Positions 16,799 to 27,653 of a DNA stretch of 64,000 nt are shown one piece after another. How positions within the stretch are numbered: the first letter of the stretch is position 1; the number at the start of each line of letters is the position of its first letter. The position numbers and the translations under genes were made by a program. The DNA comes from Gemmataceae bacterium (GTDB lineage: Bacteria; Planctomycetota; Planctomycetia; Gemmatales; Gemmataceae): assembly GCA_901538445.1 (NCBI GenBank), contig LR594584.1, positions 4,058,649-4,122,648 on the forward strand, written 5' to 3'. The notes under the pieces were generated by a model. It ran no database searches. It was not told the origin of the DNA and worked only from the letters and a program-made list of their open reading frames with translations.

Positions 16799-18169
16799 TC
16801 AGCCCAGCAGTTCGGCGAGCGGACCGGTCTGGTCGAGGTCCTTGAGCCCGATGTCCGGGACGCCGAACTTGTCGCGCGGCTTGCCGACGGCGTGGAGCAG
16901 CGCCAGGTACAGGTTGGCCAGCGTGCGGTGGCCCGGCCGGCCGTAGAACGGGTAGTCGATGTACCGGCCGTTGGTCTTCAGCTTCCCGCCGAGGTTGCCG
17001 AGCAGCACCACGGGCCACTGCTTCCCGGTCGGGTGGTGGCTGTCGCCCGAGTCGCTGAGGTACACGATGACGGTGTTATCGAGCATCGTGCCGTCGCCCT
17101 CCTTGACCGATTCGAGCTTCTTCGCAAGGCCGGCGATCAGCGCCGTGTGGGTCCGCCGGATCGCGACGAAGCACTCCTCCGCCGTCTTCCCCTCGTAGCT
17201 CCCGCCGTGGCCGATGTGGTGCAGGTCCGGCACGCCGAGTTCGGGGTACTTGCCGAACGCCTGTCCGCCGCCGCCGGACGTGATCGTCACGACCCGCGTG
17301 AGCCCGGCGACGAGCGCGGCCCCGGCGATCTCGAACTGCGCCTCCAGGGTGAGGGACGCGGTCGCCTCCTTCGCGAGCTTCTCGCTGAGCTTCGGCGTGT
17401 TCTTGCGGATCGCGTCGGCCATCGCGACGAGCTTGGCCTGGCGGGCGTGGAGCGCCTCGAACGCCTCGACGTAGCCGTCGAGCTTCTGCCGCTCCTCACC
17501 GGCGAGCGCGGCCCGGGACCGCTTCACGTCGTCCGACAGGAAGTCGAGCAGGTTGGTGCGGTGGTCGAACGAGGTGCGGTCCGACCCGGCGGCGACGCTG
17601 CCGAACAGCGTCTTGAACGCGTCGGCCGGCGAGCACACGATCGGCACGGCCCGCCCCGGGCCGGACGCCGAGTAGCAGTACACGTTGCCCCGGTCGCTGT
17701 ACCCGAGCCCGACGTGCGGGAACACCCCGGGCAGCGCCTCGGCGACCGCGTGGTCGATCGTCGCGGCGTGGACCTTGCCCTTCGGGTAGCACCCGAGCGC
17801 CCCGAGTTCGCCCGAGTGGTCGCTCAGCGCGATCTTGTTCGAGAGCCCCTGCACGAGCGCGAGCCGCTTCTGGAACGGGGCCAGCGGTTCGAGCGCCTTG
17901 TGGAGCGTCCGCCCGTCGAGCGCGTGCTCGGTGAACTTCTGGGTCGGGCTGTCCGAGTTCGCCGACTTCCGCTCCACCCCGGACGGGAGCAGGTGGGCGG
18001 GGTTCATGCCGTTGCTCTGCAGCACGAACACCACCCGCTTCGGGTTGGCGGCCGCGGCGTCGCCGGCCGCGTGCGCGGCGAGGCTCCCGAGAATCGGGCT
18101 CAGCACGGTGGCCCCGGCACCGAGGCCGACGCCCTTCAACACGTCCCGGCGGGTCGCTAGCGCGGTCAC
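16799..18169 (-). CDS. DUF1552 Tat-exported protein
   Basis: 456 residues; GTG start overlaps the upstream DUF1592 stop (GTGA) with GGAGGT before it. Tat signal ATRRDVLKGVGLGAGATVLS. Family motifs: VVFVLQSNGMNPAHLLPSG, SNKIALSDHSGELGALGC, AGLTRVVTITSGGGGQAF and the histidine motif SDSGDSHHPTGKQWPVVLLG that defines the HXXSHH name of this family. Paralogue of the DUF1552 protein at 14405-15733. Partner of the DUF1592 protein upstream. Confidence 0.88.
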   Translation of the reverse strand: MTALATRRDVLKGVGLGAGATVLSPILGSLAAHAAGDAAAANPKRVVFVLQSNGMNPAHLLPSGVERKSANSDSPTQKFTEHALDGRTLHKALEPLAPFQKRLALVQGLSNKIALSDHSGELGALGCYPKGKVHAATIDHAVAEALPGVFPHVGLGYSDRGNVYCYSASGPGRAVPIVCSPADAFKTLFGSVAAGSDRTSFDHRTNLLDFLSDDVKRSRAALAGEERQKLDGYVEAFEALHARQAKLVAMADAIRKNTPKLSEKLAKEATASLTLEAQFEIAGAALVAGLTRVVTITSGGGGQAFGKYPELGVPDLHHIGHGGSYEGKTAEECFVAIRRTHTALIAGLAKKLESVKEGDGTMLDNTVIVYLSDSGDSHHPTGKQWPVVLLGNLGGKLKTNGRYIDYPFYGRPGHRTLANLYLALLHAVGKPRDKFGVPDIGLKDLDQTGPLAELLG

Positions 18170-20304
18170 TTGGCACCTCCAGGGGCGGCCGCGGCCACCC
18201 GGTACAGGAACGAGTCGGACGTCAGCAGGGATTCCACGAGCGCCTTGAAGCTGCCGCCGCTCTTGACGTAGGCCGCGTCGGCGTCTTGCAACGTCTTCGC
18301 GTCGGCGAGCGACTCGTTGCGGCCGAGGAAGTAGCGGAACGCGTGCCGCACGAACACCTGGCGGGCGCGGTCCGAGTTCGCGATCTTGCGGATCATCTCG
18401 CGCGGGTCCTTGACCGGCCCTTCGAGCGACGGCGCGCCGCTGTCCGCGATCACCCCCGTGGTGACGAGCGGCACCTGCTTGTCGATCGGGCCGAGCGGCT
18501 TGCCCTTCTTGTCCACGTTCTTCGCGGTCGCCTCCGTGTCGCGCACCGCTTCCGTCGTGCGGAACCGGCCGTAGTGGTCGAACTGCTCGAACGGCAGCCC
18601 GAGTTCGTCCATCTTCTGGTGGCACTTCCAGCACTGGGCCGCGCGGGTCACGGTCAGGCGGTCGCGGAACGTGCGGTGCGGCTCGTCGGGCACCTGCGCG
18701 ACGACGCCGATGGGCAGGTCGGGCACGGTGCCGCCGAGGAGCCGCTCGCGGACCCAGCGGCCGCGGCGGACCGGGTCCGTCTCGAAGTTCGTGCTCCACG
18801 CCACCAGCCAGCTCGGCTGCATCAGCACGCCGATCCGCGTGTCCTTTGGCGCGTCCACGGGCTGGTTCTCGGGCCACTCGGTGAACCCGTACACGGGCTC
18901 GACCCCGGGCTTGAACACCTCGCCTTTTTCCTTGCGGAACGGCGGCGGCGGCACGGCCTGCACCGGGACGTTCTTGCGGTTGGTCTTCTTGTCGTCCTTC
19001 ACCGTGTAGTTCACGAACGTCTTCGGGGTCGTCAGCAGTTCGCGGAACACGTCCTTGTCCGCGGCGACGATCCCCGCGACCAGCCGGTCCGTGTCCGCGA
19101 CGAGCTGCGCCGCGGCGTGAACGAACTCCTTCGGCTTGTCCTTGAACACTTCCGGGGCGCGGTGGTACTCGAAGTACTCGCGGAAGAACCCCATGACCCG
19201 CTCGGTGTCGGCCTTGGGGTCGGTGAGCGACGCCCGGACGTGATTCGCCACGGCCTCGCGGACGGCCGCCGGTCCCTTCGCGGATGCCGCGTTCAAGGTG
19301 GTCGCGAACGTCGCGACGCGCTTGTTTCCCAGGGTCAGCGAGACCGCCTGCTCGATCTCCGACGGCGAGAGCATCCGCCGCCCGCCGGCCTCCGCCGGGC
19401 CGGTCCCGACCTCGTAGCGGTACATCGCGTCGGCACGGAGCAGCACGGCCTGGAGCATCGTCTTCGCCGCGCCCGTGCGGTCGCCGGTCGCCTTCGCCCC
19501 CTTCTGGTACAGCGCCACGTAGCGCTCGACCTCGTCGGCCGTGGCGGATCGCGCCACCGCGAGGCGGAACTGGGCCTGCACCGCGGCTTCGAGCTTCGCG
19601 CGCGCCGGTTCAACGTCCGGTGCCATCAACTCGACGAACTCGCGGACCGAGCCGTTGCGACCGGTCGGCTTCCCGTTCTTCACCTCGGTCCCGGTCTGGG
19701 CATCGACGATCAGGGCGGCGTTCCGGAGGAGGAGTTCGGTGCTCGCCTCGTCGAGGGAATAGAGGTCGGCGAAGTCCCGGAACCCGCGTTCTCCCAGGAG
19801 GGCGAACGGCGACACGATGCCGTCGAGTCGCTCGCGGAACACGCCGCGGACGAACGACTGGTACGCCGGGGGCGCGAGCCGCCACACGCGGGCCGGCGAC
19901 GCGCCGCCGACCTTTGCCGGGGTGCCGAACAGTAACTCGTGCGGGATCAGGTTCCCCTGGTTCGGCAGCCGGGCGGGTCGCGTGCCGATCGCCGCAGAGG
20001 CCCACGCCACGACCTGCCGGGCCTTCGCCTGGTCCGGCTTCGGCTCCTTGGCGGGCGGCATCAGTCCGTCGCGGACCTGGTCGCGGACCGCGGCCCAGCG
20101 CTCGGCGTGCTTACCCGCGTCGGCGGTCAAGTCGTCGAGCCGCACGTCGCCGAGTTGTTTCTCGGGGCCGTGACACTTCACGCAGTGTGCCGCCAGGAAC
20201 GGCTTCACGGTCCCGGTGTAGACCGCGTCGTCGGCCCCGGTCGCGGTTGCGGGTCCGGCGGCCAGGAACCAGAGGCATCCGGCGAAGACGGTCGGCCGGG
20301 GCAT
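18166..20304 (-). CDS. DUF1592-type planctomycete cytochrome-like protein
   Basis: 712 residues. Signal peptide about residues 1-24, then the heme motif CVKCH (Cys41, Cys44, His45) in a PSCyt domain. DUF1592/DUF1588/DUF1585 regions follow: FFREYFEYHRAPEVFKD, MQPSWLVAWSTNFETDPVRR, GRWVRERLLGGTVPDLP, CWKCHQKMDELGLPFEQFD and a C-terminal ALVESLLTSDSFLYRV. Shorter than the paralogue at 11877-14357 because the DUF1587 region is reduced. First gene of a minus-strand operon. Confidence 0.88.
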   Translation of the reverse strand: MPRPTVFAGCLWFLAAGPATATGADDAVYTGTVKPFLAAHCVKCHGPEKQLGDVRLDDLTADAGKHAERWAAVRDQVRDGLMPPAKEPKPDQAKARQVVAWASAAIGTRPARLPNQGNLIPHELLFGTPAKVGGASPARVWRLAPPAYQSFVRGVFRERLDGIVSPFALLGERGFRDFADLYSLDEASTELLLRNAALIVDAQTGTEVKNGKPTGRNGSVREFVELMAPDVEPARAKLEAAVQAQFRLAVARSATADEVERYVALYQKGAKATGDRTGAAKTMLQAVLLRADAMYRYEVGTGPAEAGGRRMLSPSEIEQAVSLTLGNKRVATFATTLNAASAKGPAAVREAVANHVRASLTDPKADTERVMGFFREYFEYHRAPEVFKDKPKEFVHAAAQLVADTDRLVAGIVAADKDVFRELLTTPKTFVNYTVKDDKKTNRKNVPVQAVPPPPFRKEKGEVFKPGVEPVYGFTEWPENQPVDAPKDTRIGVLMQPSWLVAWSTNFETDPVRRGRWVRERLLGGTVPDLPIGVVAQVPDEPHRTFRDRLTVTRAAQCWKCHQKMDELGLPFEQFDHYGRFRTTEAVRDTEATAKNVDKKGKPLGPIDKQVPLVTTGVIADSGAPSLEGPVKDPREMIRKIANSDRARQVFVRHAFRYFLGRNESLADAKTLQDADAAYVKSGGSFKALVESLLTSDSFLYRVAAAAPGGAK

Positions 20305-20716
20305 GTCAAGAGCCTCAGTGCGGTGGTTGGAGTGCTGGCAGTAGTGCCGTCAATCAAAACAAACTGAATTCACTTACCAAAAGATACACGCATTAGAGCG
20401 GAGATCAACACCCGGCGTTCCGGATTCTGGTCATTTCGCCGCCGCGGGTGGCTTCGAGTGTTGCTGTCTGTTCGGTGGCGGATCATGCGACCAGAATCCC
20501 CCACAGGACCGGCGCAGACGCGCTGCGAGCATTTTCGGCGAGTACCGTCCCGCGCCCGGGAACCCGTCGCGGCCGGGGAGGTGTGCGGGTCGGCGGTTTC
20601 TTCTCGTTTTGATGAATCCGATGAACGCCGGCCGGTGTTTAGGGTGTGCCGGCCGCCGGGCGACGCACAACCTGTCGGCTGACAACCGCGAGACGAGCGC
20701 CCCCTCGGAGAACACC
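20305..20716. other. 412-base divergent intergenic region
   Basis: Separates the minus-strand DUF1592 operon from the first sulfatase gene. The part nearest the DUF1592 gene (about 20340-20410) is AT-rich for this genome and probably holds its promoter, but no box pair is convincing. The rest is GC-rich without a credible gene, inverted repeat or RNA. Confidence 0.5.
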
Positions 20717-22324
20717 GTGTCCACGTTCCGAACAGCCGCGGCGGCCGCGGTGCTGCTCCTCTCCTGCGGCGCCGCTCGCGCCGCGGACAAGCCCAACATC
20801 CTGTTTTGCTTCGCGGACGATTGGGGCCGGTACGCCTCGTGCTACGCGGCCCTCGACGCGAAGCCGACCGCGAACAGCGTCATCAAAACGCCGAACATCG
20901 ACTCGGTTGCGGGCCGCGGCGTCGTGTTCCGCAACGCGTTCGTCCCGGCCCCGTCGTGTACGCCGTGCCGCAGCTCGGTGCTGAGCGGGCGGTACTTCTT
21001 CAACACCGGCCGCGGCGCTATCCTCAACGGCGCGGTCTGGGACGAGACGATCCCGGCGTTCCCGCTGCTGCTCCGCGACTCCGGGTACGACATCGGCAAG
21101 ATGGCCAAGGTGTGGAGCCCCGGCACGCCGGCCGACGCGCCGATCGGCCAGCAGCAGTACGCCCACCAGAAGTCCGGAATGGCGTTCAACAACTTCTCGG
21201 AAGAAGCCACGAGCGCCGTGAAGAGCGGCAAGACCGTGGCCCAGGCCCGCGAAGCACTCGTGGCCCAGGTGGACGGGAACTTCGGCGGGTTCCTGAAGGC
21301 CCGCGACCCGAAGAAGCCGTTCTTCTTCTGGTTCGGTCCGACCACCGTCCACCGCAAGTGGGTCAAGGGCTCGGGCAAGGCGCTATGGGGCATCGACCCG
21401 GACGCACTCAAGGGCAAGCTCCCGAAGTTCCTGCCGGACGTGCCCGAGGTCCGCGAGGACTTCGCCGACTACCTCGGCGAGGCGCAGGCGTTCGACGCCT
21501 ACGTCGGCGTGCTGCTCAAGCAACTCAAGGACGCCGGCGAGCTGGACAACACCTTGGTGGTCATCAGCGGCGACCACGGCGCGCCGGGGTTCCCGGGCGG
21601 GAAGTGCAACCTGTACGACTTCGGCACCGGGGTGGGGCTCGTCGCCGCGGGGCCGGGGGTTCCGGGGCCGCGCGTGGTGGACGACCTCGTGAACCTGATG
21701 GACCTCGCGCCGACGTTCCTCGACGTCGGCGGGGTCAAGCCCCCGGCAGGGCTGAACAGCAAGTCGCTGTGGCCGGTGCTCACTTCGAAGACGGCGGGGC
21801 AGGTGGACCCGGACCGCACGTGGGTCGTCACCGGCCGCGAGCGGCACGTCGGCGACGCGCGCGAGGGCAACGCGCCGTACCCCCAGCGAGCGCTCCGCAC
21901 CGGAGACTTCCTCTACGTCCGCAACTTCGCACCGGACCGGTACCCGCTCGGCGACCCGAAGTTGCTCGCCACGGACCGCGCCCCGACCGCCGCCGAACTG
22001 GAGAACAACACCTACGCCGCGTTCCCGGACATGGACGCCTCGCCCACGAAGGCCTGGCTGGTCGCGCACCGCAACGACACGGACTGGAAGTGGCACTTCG
22101 ACTACGCCTTCGCGAAGCGGCCGGCCGAGGAGTTGTACGACCTCAAGACCGACCCGGACCAGTTGAAGAACCTGGCCAGCGACACGGCTCACGACGCGAC
22201 GCGGAAGCGACTCGCCGACCAGTTGACCAAGATCCTCACCGACGCGGGCGACCCGCGGGTGGTCGAGAAGGACTGCCGGTTCGAGCGGCCGCCGTTCACC
22301 GACGCCCCGCCCCGCAAGAAGTGA
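20717..22324 (+). CDS. Secreted sulfatase (cysteine type)
   Basis: 535 residues from a GTG with CGGAG upstream. Signal peptide 1-23 ([18 protein letters not shown]). S1-family sulfatase: metal-binding ADD at residues 33-35, formylglycine motif CTPCR with Cys81, and a second metal site in [16 protein letters not shown]-terminal subdomain with [20 protein letters not shown]. Hydrolyses sulfate esters, most likely on polysaccharides; the cysteine must be converted to formylglycine by an enzyme not found in this window. The SGSH-like GKCNLYDFG segment suggests an N- or O-sulfoglycan target, unproven. First of four head-to-tail sulfatase genes. Confidence 0.92.
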   Translation: MSTFRTAAAAAVLLLSCGAARAADKPNILFCFADDWGRYASCYAALDAKPTANSVIKTPNIDSVAGRGVVFRNAFVPAPSCTPCRSSVLSGRYFFNTGRGAILNGAVWDETIPAFPLLLRDSGYDIGKMAKVWSPGTPADAPIGQQQYAHQKSGMAFNNFSEEATSAVKSGKTVAQAREALVAQVDGNFGGFLKARDPKKPFFFWFGPTTVHRKWVKGSGKALWGIDPDALKGKLPKFLPDVPEVREDFADYLGEAQAFDAYVGVLLKQLKDAGELDNTLVVISGDHGAPGFPGGKCNLYDFGTGVGLVAAGPGVPGPRVVDDLVNLMDLAPTFLDVGGVKPPAGLNSKSLWPVLTSKTAGQVDPDRTWVVTGRERHVGDAREGNAPYPQRALRTGDFLYVRNFAPDRYPLGDPKLLATDRAPTAAELENNTYAAFPDMDASPTKAWLVAHRNDTDWKWHFDYAFAKRPAEELYDLKTDPDQLKNLASDTAHDATRKRLADQLTKILTDAGDPRVVEKDCRFERPPFTDAPPRKK

Positions 22325-22350
22325 CCCCGCCCGATCCTGGAGGCTCTCCC

Positions 22351-23811
22351 GTGTACCGTCTCGCCGCGCTCGTCGGCCTGCTCCTCGCGCCCGCCGCCCA
22401 CGCCGCCGAGCCGGCGCGGCCCAACATCGTCTGGATCGTCGTGGACGACATGTCGGCGAATTTCTCGTGCTACGGGGAGAAGCTGATCCGCACCCCGCAC
22501 GTCGATAAGCTCGCGGCGGAGGGCACGCGGTTCAGCAAGGCGTTCGTCACCGCGCCGGTGTGCTCGCCGTGCCGGTCCGCACTCATCACCGGGTGCTACC
22601 AGACGACGATCGGCGCGCACCACCACCGCAGCGGCCGCGGCGAGTTGAAGATCACGCTCCCGGGGGACGTCGTCCCGGCCCCGGTGCTGTTCCAGAAAGC
22701 CGGGTACTACACGTGCATCGGCGGGTTCCAGGCGACCGGCGACAAGCTCGGGAAGACCGATTACAACTTCGAGTGGGACCGCACGATGTACGACGGGAAC
22801 GACTGGGCCGGGCGCAAGCCGGGCCAGCCGTTCTTCATGCAGGTCCAGCTCCACGGCGGGAAGTACCGCGGCCAGGGGCCGAACGCGAACTGGCAGAACC
22901 GGGTGAAGAAGGAACTCGGCGCGAACACCGACCCCGCGGCCGTCGTGCTCCCCCCGTACTACCCGCGCGACCCGGTGATCCTTCAAGACTGGGCCGACTA
23001 CCTCGACTGCTGCCGGTACACGGACAAGGAGGTCGGCGACGTGGTGGCGCGGCTGGAAAAGGAGAAGCTGCTCGACAACACGGTCGTGTTCTTCATGACC
23101 GACCACGGCATCAGCCACGCCCGCGGCAAGCAGTTCCTGTACGACGAGGGCACGCACGTCCCGTTCGTCGTCCGCGGGCCGGGGATCGCGAAGGGGGCCA
23201 CCCGCGACGACCTCATCGAACACATCGATCTGACCGCGACGTCGCTCGCGCTCGCGGGGATCGACGTCCCGAAGTGGATGCAGGGGCGGAACGTGTTGGC
23301 GAAGGACTACGCGAAGCGCGACGCGGTGTTCGCGGCCCGCGACCGGTGCGACGAGACGATGGAGCACATCCGCAGCGTCCGCACCGACCGGTTCAAGTAC
23401 ATCCGCAACTACATGAACCAGCGACCGCACCTCCAGCCGTGCCGCTACAAGGACGAGAAGGCCATCGTGCAGAAGCTCCGGGACCTGCACGCCGCGAAGA
23501 AGCTCGACGACCTGACGGAAAAGTTGCTGTTCGCTGAAACGCGGCCCGCCGAGGAACTCTACGACCTCGCCGCCGACCCGCACGAGGTCACGAACCTCGC
23601 CGCCGACCCGAAGCACAAGGCGACCCTGGAGGCGCTGCGGAAGAAGCTCGCCGAGTGGGAGGAGAGCACCGGCGACCGCGGCCGCACCCCGGAACCGATG
23701 GCGATGTACGACTCGGACATGAAGGTGTACCTCGGCGGCGGGAAGAAGGACAACACCGAGCTGAAGCGGAACATCGAACTCAACAAGACGTGGGCGAAGG
23801 AGGGCAAGTGA
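22351..23811 (+). CDS. Secreted sulfatase (cysteine type)
   Basis: 486 residues, GTG start with TGGAGG upstream. Signal peptide 1-19. Metal ligands VDD (31-33), formylglycine motif CSPCR with Cys71, second metal site [21 protein letters not shown]-terminal [20 protein letters not shown] followed by an extra basic tail ([18 protein letters not shown]). Same CxPCR variant and GKxxLYD-type segment as the preceding gene, so both probably belong to the heparan-N-sulfatase-like branch. Stop and next start share one base (TGATG). Confidence 0.92.
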   Translation: MYRLAALVGLLLAPAAHAAEPARPNIVWIVVDDMSANFSCYGEKLIRTPHVDKLAAEGTRFSKAFVTAPVCSPCRSALITGCYQTTIGAHHHRSGRGELKITLPGDVVPAPVLFQKAGYYTCIGGFQATGDKLGKTDYNFEWDRTMYDGNDWAGRKPGQPFFMQVQLHGGKYRGQGPNANWQNRVKKELGANTDPAAVVLPPYYPRDPVILQDWADYLDCCRYTDKEVGDVVARLEKEKLLDNTVVFFMTDHGISHARGKQFLYDEGTHVPFVVRGPGIAKGATRDDLIEHIDLTATSLALAGIDVPKWMQGRNVLAKDYAKRDAVFAARDRCDETMEHIRSVRTDRFKYIRNYMNQRPHLQPCRYKDEKAIVQKLRDLHAAKKLDDLTEKLLFAETRPAEELYDLAADPHEVTNLAADPKHKATLEALRKKLAEWEESTGDRGRTPEPMAMYDSDMKVYLGGGKKDNTELKRNIELNKTWAKEGK

Positions 23812-25175
23812 TGCGCGGGTTGATTACCGCGGTTGCCGTTTCGGTCGCGGTTGCCGGCGCGCCGCGGGCGGCGGCCGCGGACAAGCCGAACGTGATCTTC
23901 GTGCTCTCGGACGACCTCGCCCAGGGCGACGTCGGGTGCTACGGCCAGAAGCTCATCAGGACCCCGCACCTCGACGCGATGGCGAAGGAGGGCACGCGGT
24001 TCACGCAGGCGTACTGCGGCACCAGCGTGTGCGCGCCGTCGCGCACGTCCCTGATGATCGGCAGGCACATGGGCCACAGCCCGATCCGGGCGAACCGCGA
24101 GATCCAGCCCGAGGGGCAGAAGCCACTCCCGGCCGGAACGTACACCGTGGCGAAACTATTCAAGGACAACGGGTACGCGACCGCGTGCGTGGGCAAGTGG
24201 GGCATGGGCATGTTCGACACGCCGGGGAGCCCCCTCAAGGTCGGGTTCGACCACTTCCTCGGGTACAACTGCCAGCGGCACGCGCACAGCTACTTCCCCA
24301 CGTACCTGTACCGCGACGACAAGCGGTTCGACCTGCCCGGCAACGACGGCAAGGCCGTGGGCAAGACCTACGCGCAGGACCTGATCGCCGACGAGACCCT
24401 CGCGTGGGTCACCGCGAACAAGGAAAAGCCGTTCTTCCTGTACTACGCGATCACGCTCCCGCACGGGCGGCACGAGATCGACTCGCAGGGCATTTACAAG
24501 GACGAGAAGTGGACCGAGCAGCAGAAGAACTACGCGGCCCAGGTCACGCGGCTCGACGCGGACGTCGGCCGGTTGCTCGCGAAGCTCAAGGAACTCAAGC
24601 TCGACGAGAAGACGCTGGTGATCGTGGCCGGGGACAACGGGTCGTCGTTCGCCCCGAACTCCGAGATCGGCAAGCTGTTCGACCAGACGATGGGCGGCAA
24701 GCTCCGCGGGTTCAAGCGGTCGCTGTACGAGGGCGGGCTGCGGCAGGCGTGCGTCGCCCGCTGGCCCGGGGCCGTGCCCGCGAACGCGGTGAGCGACGAG
24801 CCGTGGGCGTTCTGGGACTTCCTCCCGACGTGCGCCGACCTGATCGGCGCGAAGCTCCCGGCCGGGGTGAAGACGGACGGCGTCTCGATCCTCCCGCTCC
24901 TGAAGGGCGGCCCGGCCCCGAAGCGCGAGTTCTTCTACTGGGAACTGCACGAGTCCGGGCCGAGCCTGCAGGCGATCCGGTTCGGCGACTGGAAGGCCGT
25001 GAAGAACGGTCCGTCGGCGGCCGTCGAGCTGTACGACCTCAAGACCGACCCGGGTGAGGCGACCGACCTCGCCGCGAAGAACCCGGACGTCGCCGCCCGC
25101 GCGACCAAACTCATGTCGGACGCCCGCGAGGATCACCCGGACTGGCCGCTCCGGGAGGCCAAGAAGAAGAACTGA
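23811..25175 (+). CDS. Secreted arylsulfatase-like sulfatase
   Basis: 454 residues; ATG overlaps the preceding stop. Signal peptide 1-23. Metal ligands SDD (33-35), canonical formylglycine motif CAPSR with Cys74, then [12 protein letters not shown] (substrate lysine/histidine region) and metal motif [15 protein letters not shown]-terminal [18 protein letters not shown]. Typical arylsulfatase A-like architecture. Translationally coupled to the upstream sulfatase. Confidence 0.92.
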   Translation: MRGLITAVAVSVAVAGAPRAAAADKPNVIFVLSDDLAQGDVGCYGQKLIRTPHLDAMAKEGTRFTQAYCGTSVCAPSRTSLMIGRHMGHSPIRANREIQPEGQKPLPAGTYTVAKLFKDNGYATACVGKWGMGMFDTPGSPLKVGFDHFLGYNCQRHAHSYFPTYLYRDDKRFDLPGNDGKAVGKTYAQDLIADETLAWVTANKEKPFFLYYAITLPHGRHEIDSQGIYKDEKWTEQQKNYAAQVTRLDADVGRLLAKLKELKLDEKTLVIVAGDNGSSFAPNSEIGKLFDQTMGGKLRGFKRSLYEGGLRQACVARWPGAVPANAVSDEPWAFWDFLPTCADLIGAKLPAGVKTDGVSILPLLKGGPAPKREFFYWELHESGPSLQAIRFGDWKAVKNGPSAAVELYDLKTDPGEATDLAAKNPDVAARATKLMSDAREDHPDWPLREAKKKN

Positions 25176-25197
25176 CGCACCACAACGGAGCCTCTCC

Positions 25198-26655
25198 ATG
25201 CCCCGCCTCCTGCTCAGTATCGCCGCCCTTGTGGGGGCGAGTTTCGCACCGGTGGCTTCGGCCGCGGACAAGCCGAACATCGTGCTCATCTACGCCGACG
25301 ACATCGGGTACGGCGACCTGAGCTGCTACGGCGCGACGAAGGTGGAGACCCCGAACTGCGACAAGCTCGCGGCCGCCGGCCTCAAGTTCACCGACGGGCA
25401 CAGCGTCGCCAGCGTCTGCACCCCGTCGCGGTACTCGCTGATGACCGGCGAGTACGCGTTCCGAAAGAAGGGCACCGGCATCGCCTCCGGCGTGCAGGGG
25501 CTGCTCATCGACCCGGACCGGGCCGCGCTCCCCGGGGTGCTCCAGAAGGCCGGGTACCGCACCGGGGTCGTGGGCAAGTGGCACCTCGGGCTCGGCACCA
25601 CGCCGACCGACTACAACGCGGCGCTCAAGCCGGGGCCGCGCGAGGTCGGGTTCGATTACGCCTGGATCCTGCCCGCGACCGGGGACCGCGTGCCGTGCGT
25701 GTGGGTCGAGAACGACCGCGTCGTGAACCTCGACCCGAAGGACCCGATCAAGCTCGACTACGCCGTGAAGCGCGGCGACAAGGAGTCGTTCGTCAACGAC
25801 GTCCCGCGGATCGGCGGGCAGACCGGCGGCACGGCGGCGCTGTGGAAGGACGACGAGATGTCGCTCGTGATCGCCGAAAAGAGCTGTGCGTTCATCGAAA
25901 AGGAGAAGGACAAGCCGTTCTTCCTGTTCATGGCGACGCACAACATCCACGTGCCCCGCGTGCCGAACGCGAAGTTCAAGGGCAAGAGCGACTGCGGGGT
26001 CCGCGGGGACGCCATCGTCGAGTTCGACTGGACGGTGGGCCAGGTACTCGACAAGCTCGACACGCTCGGGCTGGCGGAGAACACCCTTGTGGTGCTCACC
26101 AGCGACAACGGCGGGGTGCTCGACGACAACGGGCCGGACAAGGTGAACGGGATCGGCGACCCGGACGGCACCAACGGCCACAAGCCGAACGGCGCGCTCC
26201 GCGGCACGAAGGGGACGGTGTTCGAGGGCGGCACCCGCGTGCCGTTCGTCGTCCGCTGGCCGGCGAAGGTGAAGCCCGGCACGTCGGACGCGCTGATGAG
26301 CCAGATGGACCTGCTGGCGAGCTTCGCGGCCCTTACGGGCCAGCGCGTCCCGAAGGGGCAGGCACCGGACAGCGAGAACCACCTCGAGGCCCTGCTCGGA
26401 ACGAAGCAGACGGGCCGCGAATTCCTGGTCGAGCAGTCGAACGGCGGCGCGCCGTTCGGGTTCCGCCACGGCACCTGGAAGCTGACCCCCGGCGGCCCGA
26501 AGGCGAAGGAAGCCGGTCCCGGGCTGTTCGACCTCGCGACCGATCTGGGCGAAGCCAAGAACCTCGCCGCCGCGCACCCCGACCGCGTGGCCGCGATGCG
26601 GGCCAAACTGGCGGAGGTCACCGGGCCGCCGGTGCCGAAGAAGGACACGAAGTGA
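25198..26655 (+). CDS. Secreted arylsulfatase-like sulfatase
   Basis: 485 residues. Signal peptide 1-22. Metal ligands ADD (33-35), formylglycine motif CTPSR with Cys74, GKWHLGLG catalytic segment, metal motif VLTSDNGGVLDDNG with an adjacent GTKGTVFEGGTRVPFV stretch. C-terminal PGLFDLATDLGEAKNLAA. Close to the GalNAc/arylsulfatase group by motif style. Starts 22 bases after the previous stop and is followed after 32 bases by an esterase gene, so all five plus-strand genes probably form one operon. Confidence 0.92.
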   Translation: MPRLLLSIAALVGASFAPVASAADKPNIVLIYADDIGYGDLSCYGATKVETPNCDKLAAAGLKFTDGHSVASVCTPSRYSLMTGEYAFRKKGTGIASGVQGLLIDPDRAALPGVLQKAGYRTGVVGKWHLGLGTTPTDYNAALKPGPREVGFDYAWILPATGDRVPCVWVENDRVVNLDPKDPIKLDYAVKRGDKESFVNDVPRIGGQTGGTAALWKDDEMSLVIAEKSCAFIEKEKDKPFFLFMATHNIHVPRVPNAKFKGKSDCGVRGDAIVEFDWTVGQVLDKLDTLGLAENTLVVLTSDNGGVLDDNGPDKVNGIGDPDGTNGHKPNGALRGTKGTVFEGGTRVPFVVRWPAKVKPGTSDALMSQMDLLASFAALTGQRVPKGQAPDSENHLEALLGTKQTGREFLVEQSNGGAPFGFRHGTWKLTPGGPKAKEAGPGLFDLATDLGEAKNLAAAHPDRVAAMRAKLAEVTGPPVPKKDTK

Positions 26656-26687
26656 CCGCGGCCCGGGACACACGGAGCAACCGCAAC

Positions 26688-27602
26688 ATGACCACGAAAC
26701 TGATCCCCCTGGCCCTCGCGCTCGTCGCCGCGTGGCCCGCCCACGGTCAAGTGCCGAAGGGCACCGCCAGGCTCACCGACGCGAAGGTCGTCACCGCCGA
26801 CCACGTCTACAAGAAGACGCCCGAGGGCGAACTCACGCTGCACGGGTTCTTCCCGGCCGACTGGAAGGCGACCGACAAGCGGCCGGTGATCGTGTTCTTC
26901 TTCGGCGGCGGGTGGAAGAACGGGGCGTTCACTCAGTTCGTCCCGCAGGCCGAGTACTTCGCCGCCCGCGGGATCGTTGCCGTCTCCGCCGACTACCGCA
27001 TCGAGTCGAAGCACAAGACGAGGCCGGACGCCGCCGTCGAGGACGCCAAGTCGGCGGTCCGTTGGGTACGAGCGAACGCGGCCAAGCTCGGCATCGACCC
27101 GGACAGGGTGATCGCGTCGGGCGGGTCCGCCGGCGGGCACCTCGCGGCCGCGACCGCGCTGGTCGAGAAGTTCGACGCGGCCGACGACCCGAAGGTGTCG
27201 TGCAAGCCGAACGCGCTGGTGCTGTTCAACCCGTTCCTCAACGGCACGGGGCGCACGATCCCCGGCCGCGACGGCTCGAACATCGCCGAGGCGATCTCGC
27301 CCACCCTGTTCCTCAAGAAGGGCGCGCCGCCGTGTGCGATCTTCTTCGGCACGGGCGACGCGATGCTCGACATGGGCAAGGAGTACGCCGCGAGGTGCAA
27401 GGAACTCGGCGTGAAGGCCGAGCTGTACACCGCGGCGGAGCAGCCGCACGGGTTCTTCAACCGGGAACCGTGGTTGAGCGTTACCACCCGCAAGGCCGAC
27501 GAGTTCCTGACGGAGTTGGGATACCTGGCGGGCGAGCCGACGCTCAAACTGCCCGAGCGGGCCCCGGGGCTGAAGAGCGAGACGGGCGCGCCCAAGCCCT
27601 GA
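26688..27602 (+). CDS. Secreted alpha/beta hydrolase, esterase type
   Basis: 304 residues. Signal peptide 1-20. Alpha/beta-hydrolase of the BD-FAE/HSL-like group: oxyanion motif FFFGGGWKNG (70-79), nucleophile elbow ASGGSAGGH with Ser147, acid Asp224 in FGTGDAMLD, His254 in QPHGFF. Such enzymes remove acetyl, feruloyl or similar ester groups from polysaccharides. Its place directly behind four sulfatases suggests cooperative removal of substituents from a sulfated and acylated glycan (inference). Confidence 0.85.
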   Translation: MTTKLIPLALALVAAWPAHGQVPKGTARLTDAKVVTADHVYKKTPEGELTLHGFFPADWKATDKRPVIVFFFGGGWKNGAFTQFVPQAEYFAARGIVAVSADYRIESKHKTRPDAAVEDAKSAVRWVRANAAKLGIDPDRVIASGGSAGGHLAAATALVEKFDAADDPKVSCKPNALVLFNPFLNGTGRTIPGRDGSNIAEAISPTLFLKKGAPPCAIFFGTGDAMLDMGKEYAARCKELGVKAELYTAAEQPHGFFNREPWLSVTTRKADEFLTELGYLAGEPTLKLPERAPGLKSETGAPKP

Positions 27603-27613
27603 CCCGCACCGCC

Positions 27614-27637
27614 GCCGCGACCCACCGGGGTCGCGGC
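27614..27637. terminator. Hairpin between convergent operons
   Basis: GCCGCGACCC (27614-27623) and GGGTCGCGGC (27628-27637) form a 10-bp stem with an ACCG loop in the 51-base gap between the convergent esterase and sulfatase genes. Likely bidirectional terminator; no T-run. Confidence 0.55.
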
Positions 27638-27653
27638 CCGGGGCCGTCCGGCG